This document shows, piece by piece, positions 60,088 to 64,000 of a stretch of DNA of 64,000 nt. The first letter of the stretch is position 1. Each line of letters begins with the position of its first letter. Below the pieces are notes generated by a model. It worked only from the letters and a program-made list of their open reading frames with translations. It had not been told where the DNA came from and ran no database searches. The translations under genes and the position numbers were made by a program. Origin of the DNA: Pseudomonas cuatrocienegasensis (GTDB lineage: Bacteria; Pseudomonadota; Gammaproteobacteria; Pseudomonadales; Pseudomonadaceae); assembly GCF_900110925.1 (NCBI RefSeq), contig NZ_FOFP01000011.1, positions 95,259 through 159,258 of the forward strand, read 5' to 3'.

Positions 60088-63000
60088 ATGCACCTACTCC
60101 GCACCCAACCCGGCAGCCAGGTCCCGGCCGACAGCATCGCCGACCTCGGCCAGACCCCGGCTGAGCTGGTGATCTTATGCACCGGTGATTCCCAGCTGTC
60201 GCTGCTGGCCGAGGTGGCGCGGCAGTTGCCGGCGGACTACCCCAGCCTGCGTCTGGCCAGCCCGGCGCAGTTGAGCAACAACGCCTCCATCGACCTGTAC
60301 GTCGAGCAGGTGCTGCAGCACGCCAAGGTGATCCTGATCGCCGTGCACGGCGGCGTGAGTTATTGGCGTTACGGCATCGAGCGGCTGGTCGAGCTGGCCG
60401 AGCGTGGCGCGCAGGTGGCGATGATGCCCGGCTGCGACAACACCGACCCGGAGCTGATGGGCCTGAGCAACGTGCCGGCGGCCGAGTGCGAGCGGCTCTG
60501 GCAGTACCTGCGCCAGGGCGGCGCGCAGAACGCCCACAACCTGTTCAACTGCATCGCCAGCCAGTGGTTACAGCGTGATTACCCCTGGGCGGCGCCCCAG
60601 GCCTTGCCGCGTGTCGGCCTCTATCATCCACAGCGCAGTCAGCCAGACCTCGATGACTGGCGCCGCGACTGGCAGGCCGGCGCGCCGGTGGTGGCGCTGC
60701 TGTTCTACCGCGCCCAGGTGCAGGCGGCCAATACCGGGTTTATCGAGGTGTTCTGCCAGCGCCTGCGGGCCCAGGGCCTCAACCCGCTGCCGATTGCCGT
60801 GGCCAGCCTCAAGGAAGCCGCGTGCCTGGCCCAGGTCGAGGCGTGGCAGGATGAAACCGACACCGCGCTGATCATTAACACCACCGCTTTCGCCCTGTCC
60901 AACCCGGAGGCGCCCAGCGCGCGGCCGTTCCGGCGGGATATTCCAGTGCTGCAGGCGATCTGCGCGCTGGACAACCTGGAGCAGTGGCAGGCCAATGCCC
61001 AAGGCCTGGGCGGTCGCGACCTGGCCATGCACATCGTGTTACCGGAGCTGGACGGCCGGCTGATCACCCGGCCGATCAGCTTCAAGGGCCTGGCCTGGCG
61101 CAGCGAGCGCAGCCAGAGCGATGTGGTCTGTTATCAGCCGCACCTGCCGGGGATGGACTTTATCGCCAGCCTGGCGCGCAACTGGGTGGCCCTGGCCACG
61201 ACCACCAATGCCGACAAACGCATCGCCCTGGTGCTGGCCAACTACCCGACCCGCGACGGGCGCATCGGCAATGGCGTCGGCCTCGATACCCCGGCGGCGG
61301 CGCTGGGCATCCTTCAAGCCTTGCAGGCCCAGGGCTACCCTGTGGATAACCTGCCGGCGAGCGGCACCGAGCTTATCCACAGGCTGTTGGGCGGTGTGAC
61401 CAACGACCTCGATAACCTGGACCAGCGGCCCTGTGCGCAAAGCCTGGCTATGGCTGACTATTTGGCGTTTTTCCACAGCCTGCCCGAGGTCAACCAGCAG
61501 GCGGTGCTGGCGCGCTGGGGCAGCCCGGAGCAAGACCCGATGTTCCGTAGCGGGCGTTTGATGATTGCCGGCCTGCGCTTTGGCCTGACCTTTGTCGGTA
61601 TTCAGCCGGCGCGGGGTTATCAGGTGGACGCAGCGGCGGTCTATCACGACCCGGACCTGGTGCCGCCCCACGGCTACCTGGCGTTCTACGCCTGGCTGCG
61701 TCGTGAGTTCGGTGCCCACGCGGTGATCCACGTCGGCAAGCACGGCAACCTGGAGTGGCTGCCGGGCAAGAGCGTGGGCCTGTCCGAGCAGTGCTGGCCC
61801 GGCGCGATTCTTGGTCCGCTGCCCAACATCTACCCGTTTATCGTCAACGACCCCGGCGAAGGCGCCCAGGCCAAGCGGCGTACCCAGGCGGTGATCATCG
61901 ACCACCTGATGCCGCCGCTGACCCGCGCCGAAAGCTACGGGCCGCTGCGCGATATCGAACGCCTGGCCGATGAGTATTACGACGCCAGCCAGCTCGACCA
62001 GCGCCGCGCCCTGGAGCTGCGTGGCGAGATTCTGCTCAAGGTGCGCGAAGCCAGCCTCGACCGCGAACTGGGCCTGCAGCTCAACGAAGACCCCAATAGC
62101 TGGCTGCCGCAGCTCGATGCCTACCTCTGCGATTTGAAGGAGTCGCAGATCCGCGATGGCCTGCACGTATTCGGCGAATCACCGGCCGGCACCCTGCGCC
62201 GCGACACCTTGCTGGCGTTGCTGCGCATTCCCCGGGGCGACGGCCTGGGCGGCAACGCCAGCCTGCTGCGCGCCCTGGCGGACGACCTTGCGCTGGCCTT
62301 TGATCCGCTCGACTGCGACATGGCTGCGCCCTGGAATGGGCCGCGTCCCGCTGCCTTGCAGGCTGTGGATAACTGCACCTGGCGCACCACCGGTGACACC
62401 CGCGAGCGCCTGGAACTGCTGGCCTTGCAGCTGATCGAGGCAACGGATTTTGACGCCGCTGGCCCGAGCAGTCGCCAGGTGCTGCAGCGCTTGCATGATG
62501 AGGTCGCGCCGCGCCTGGATGCCTGCGGCCCGGCAGAAATGCACGGCCTGCTGGCGGCGCTGGAGGGGCGTTTTGTTCCCGCTGGGCCAAGTGGCGCACC
62601 GAGCCGGGGCCGGCTGGATGTGCTGCCCACCGGGCGCAACTTCTTCACCGTCGATGTGCGTAACCTACCGACGCCGACCGCCTGGCGCATCGGCGTGCAA
62701 GCGGCGGATCGCCTGCTCGAACGCCATCTGCAGGACCACGGCGACCACCTGCGCCAGCTCGGCCTGTCGATGTGGGGCACCGCGACCATGCGCACCGGCG
62801 GCGATGACATGGCCCAGGCCCTGGCGCTGCTCGGTGTGCGCCCGGTGTGGCAGGCTGGCAGCCAGCGCGTCGAACGCTTCGAGGTGCTGGCGCTTGAGCA
62901 GCTCGGCCGCCCACGGGTGGACGTGACCCTGCGGGTGTCCGGCTTCTTCCGCGATGCCTTCAGCAACCTGATCCGCCTGTTCGACGAGGCGGTGCAGGCG

Positions 63001-63822
63001 GTGGTCGATCTGGATGAGCCGGAAGACATGAACCCGCTATCGGCGCGGGTCTGGCGCGAATCCCTGGCCCTGCAGGACAGCGGTCTGGACGAGTTCGAGG
63101 CGCGCAAACAGGCCGGCTGGCGGGTGTTCGGCTCCAAACCTGGGGCTTACGGCGCCGGCGTGCAGAACGCCATCGACCAGCGCCTGTGGGAAACCCGCGC
63201 GGACCTGGCCGAGGTCTACCTCAACTGGGGCGGCTACGCCTATGGCGCGCACAGCGACGGCGCCCCGGCGCGCGCGCAGTTCGCCGAGCGTCTGGAGCAG
63301 ATGCAGGCGGTGCTGCACAACCAGGACAACCGCGAGCACGACATTCTCGATTCCAACGACTACTACCAGTTCCAGGGCGGCATGTTGGCAGCGGTGGAAA
63401 CCCTGCGCGGCGCCAAGGTGGCGAGCTACCACGGCGACAACAGCCAGCCCGACAACCCGCGCATCCGCACCCTCAAGGAGGAGCTGAACCGCGTGGTGCG
63501 CGCCCGCGCGGCCAACCCCAAGTGGATCGACGGCATGAAGCGCCACGGCTACAAGGGCGCGTTCGAGCTGGCGGCGACCATCGACTACCTGTTCGCCTTC
63601 GACGCCACCAGCGAGCTGGTCGACGACCACCAGTACGCGCTGCTTACCGATGCCTACCTGCTCGACAAGGACACCCGCGACTTTATCCAGCAGCACAACC
63701 CCGGCGCCCTGCAAGACATCCTCGAACGCCTGCTCGAAGCCCAGCAACGCGGCCTCTGGCAGGAGCCCGGCGCGTATCGCGAGGCGCTGGAAAACCTGCT
63801 GATCGACAGCGAAGAGTCTTAA
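60088..63822 (+). CDS. cobN: cobaltochelatase subunit CobN
   Basis: A 1244-residue large subunit of the aerobic cobaltochelatase, which inserts cobalt into hydrogenobyrinic acid a,c-diamide. Family segments include VHGGVSYWRYGIERL, MMPGCDNTDPE, HVGKHGNLEWLPGKSVGLS, LPTGRNFFTVD and DSNDYYQFQGGMLAAVETLR. It works with CobS/CobT or ChlI/ChlD-type partners, which are not in the window. The ATG at 60088 has GGAA upstream. Three exact DnaA 9-mers lie in the gene. It belongs to the riboswitch-controlled cobW unit. Confidence 0.97.
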   Translation: MHLLRTQPGSQVPADSIADLGQTPAELVILCTGDSQLSLLAEVARQLPADYPSLRLASPAQLSNNASIDLYVEQVLQHAKVILIAVHGGVSYWRYGIERLVELAERGAQVAMMPGCDNTDPELMGLSNVPAAECERLWQYLRQGGAQNAHNLFNCIASQWLQRDYPWAAPQALPRVGLYHPQRSQPDLDDWRRDWQAGAPVVALLFYRAQVQAANTGFIEVFCQRLRAQGLNPLPIAVASLKEAACLAQVEAWQDETDTALIINTTAFALSNPEAPSARPFRRDIPVLQAICALDNLEQWQANAQGLGGRDLAMHIVLPELDGRLITRPISFKGLAWRSERSQSDVVCYQPHLPGMDFIASLARNWVALATTTNADKRIALVLANYPTRDGRIGNGVGLDTPAAALGILQALQAQGYPVDNLPASGTELIHRLLGGVTNDLDNLDQRPCAQSLAMADYLAFFHSLPEVNQQAVLARWGSPEQDPMFRSGRLMIAGLRFGLTFVGIQPARGYQVDAAAVYHDPDLVPPHGYLAFYAWLRREFGAHAVIHVGKHGNLEWLPGKSVGLSEQCWPGAILGPLPNIYPFIVNDPGEGAQAKRRTQAVIIDHLMPPLTRAESYGPLRDIERLADEYYDASQLDQRRALELRGEILLKVREASLDRELGLQLNEDPNSWLPQLDAYLCDLKESQIRDGLHVFGESPAGTLRRDTLLALLRIPRGDGLGGNASLLRALADDLALAFDPLDCDMAAPWNGPRPAALQAVDNCTWRTTGDTRERLELLALQLIEATDFDAAGPSSRQVLQRLHDEVAPRLDACGPAEMHGLLAALEGRFVPAGPSGAPSRGRLDVLPTGRNFFTVDVRNLPTPTAWRIGVQAADRLLERHLQDHGDHLRQLGLSMWGTATMRTGGDDMAQALALLGVRPVWQAGSQRVERFEVLALEQLGRPRVDVTLRVSGFFRDAFSNLIRLFDEAVQAVVDLDEPEDMNPLSARVWRESLALQDSGLDEFEARKQAGWRVFGSKPGAYGAGVQNAIDQRLWETRADLAEVYLNWGGYAYGAHSDGAPARAQFAERLEQMQAVLHNQDNREHDILDSNDYYQFQGGMLAAVETLRGAKVASYHGDNSQPDNPRIRTLKEELNRVVRARAANPKWIDGMKRHGYKGAFELAATIDYLFAFDATSELVDDHQYALLTDAYLLDKDTRDFIQQHNPGALQDILERLLEAQQRGLWQEPGAYREALENLLIDSEES

Positions 63823-63831
63823 AAAGCCTCG

Positions 63832-63886
63832 CGGCTAAAGCCCCTCCCACAGGTAACAGTTGTCGTCGTGGGAGGGGTTTTAGCCG
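63832..63886. repeat. REP-type inverted repeat after cobN
   Basis: CGGCTAAAGCCCCTCCCAC (63832-63850) is complementary, with one mismatch, to GTGGGAGGGGTTTTAGCCG (63868-63886). It may also act as a transcription or mRNA 3' end. Confidence 0.8.
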
Positions 63887-63911
63887 TGAACCGGTTGGTT
63901 GGAAACAGTGG

Positions 63912-63986
63912 GTAGCCTGGGTTGAGCAGCGCGATACCCGGGGCATCTCCTTTCTCCCGGGTGTCGCTGCGCTCGACCCAGGCTAC
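63912..63986. repeat. second REP family palindrome
   Basis: GTAGCCTGGGTTGAGCAGCG followed by CGATACCCGGG is complementary to CCCGGGTGTCGCTGCGCTCG followed by ACCCAGGCTAC. The GTAGCCTGGGT repeat is common in Pseudomonas intergenic DNA (recalled). Confidence 0.75.
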
Positions 63987-64000
63987 GGTGTCGGTTGACC

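Overview
The window is a GC-rich chromosomal segment from a gammaproteobacterium, very probably a Pseudomonas. Gene content and order match the known Pseudomonas origin region: dnaA-dnaN-recF-gyrB on one side, rpmH-rnpA-yidD-yidC-mnmE on the other, followed by mnmG-rsmG-parA-parB, the complete atp operon and glmU-glmR-glmS. No rRNA, tRNA, CRISPR array or intact insertion sequence was seen.

Layout. 1-9.3 kb: a truncated LysR regulator divergent from an MFS transporter; yhhQ (queuosine precursor uptake) behind a probable preQ1-I riboswitch and a 271 bp MITE-like element; an NlpC/P60 peptidase; a PilZ protein; a lipid A-type acyltransferase; a flavin-nucleotide-binding protein; tag; and glyQS. 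9.4-13.3 kb: gmhB and plsC, then a three-gene phospholipid cluster (CDP-alcohol phosphatidyltransferase, acyltransferase, CdsA-like) resembling E. coli ynbAB. 13.3-23.0 kb: an accessory island inserted just downstream of gyrB. It holds a toxin remnant, a 76-residue orphan, a DUF3644 protein, and a type I restriction-modification operon hsdM-hsdS-hsdR whose fourth, overlapping gene encodes a small PD-(D/E)xK nuclease-like protein. This is the best candidate here for an incompletely described defence system.

23-46.6 kb: the replication and segregation core. Two perfect 16 bp parS sites lie inside recF. The dnaA-rpmH gap has four exact DnaA boxes and an AT-rich tract (the likely oriC). The gap upstream of mnmG contains a second, visibly homologous but degenerated copy of the same arrangement. 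A second MITE-like element separates dnaA from dnaN and one of its ends supplies the dnaA stop codon. The atp operon has a near-consensus promoter and a strong terminator.

46.8-52.4 kb: cell-wall precursor genes (glmU, an M23 peptidase, glmR, glmS) with an apparently empty attTn7 site, a small orphan gene that looks like a divergent relative of the 76-residue protein at 13.6 kb, and a DUF1275 membrane protein. 52.4-64 kb: cobalamin and iron genes. cobM and cobE lie on the minus strand. On the plus strand are a FecI-type sigma factor, a FecR regulator, a TonB-dependent siderophore receptor and a secreted esterase, then a cobalamin riboswitch leading into cobW and cobN. REP-like palindromes sit around cobN. 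Exact TTATCCACA 9-mers are strikingly frequent (22 counted by eye) and many lie inside genes far from oriC; a further parS-like palindrome lies in cobW.
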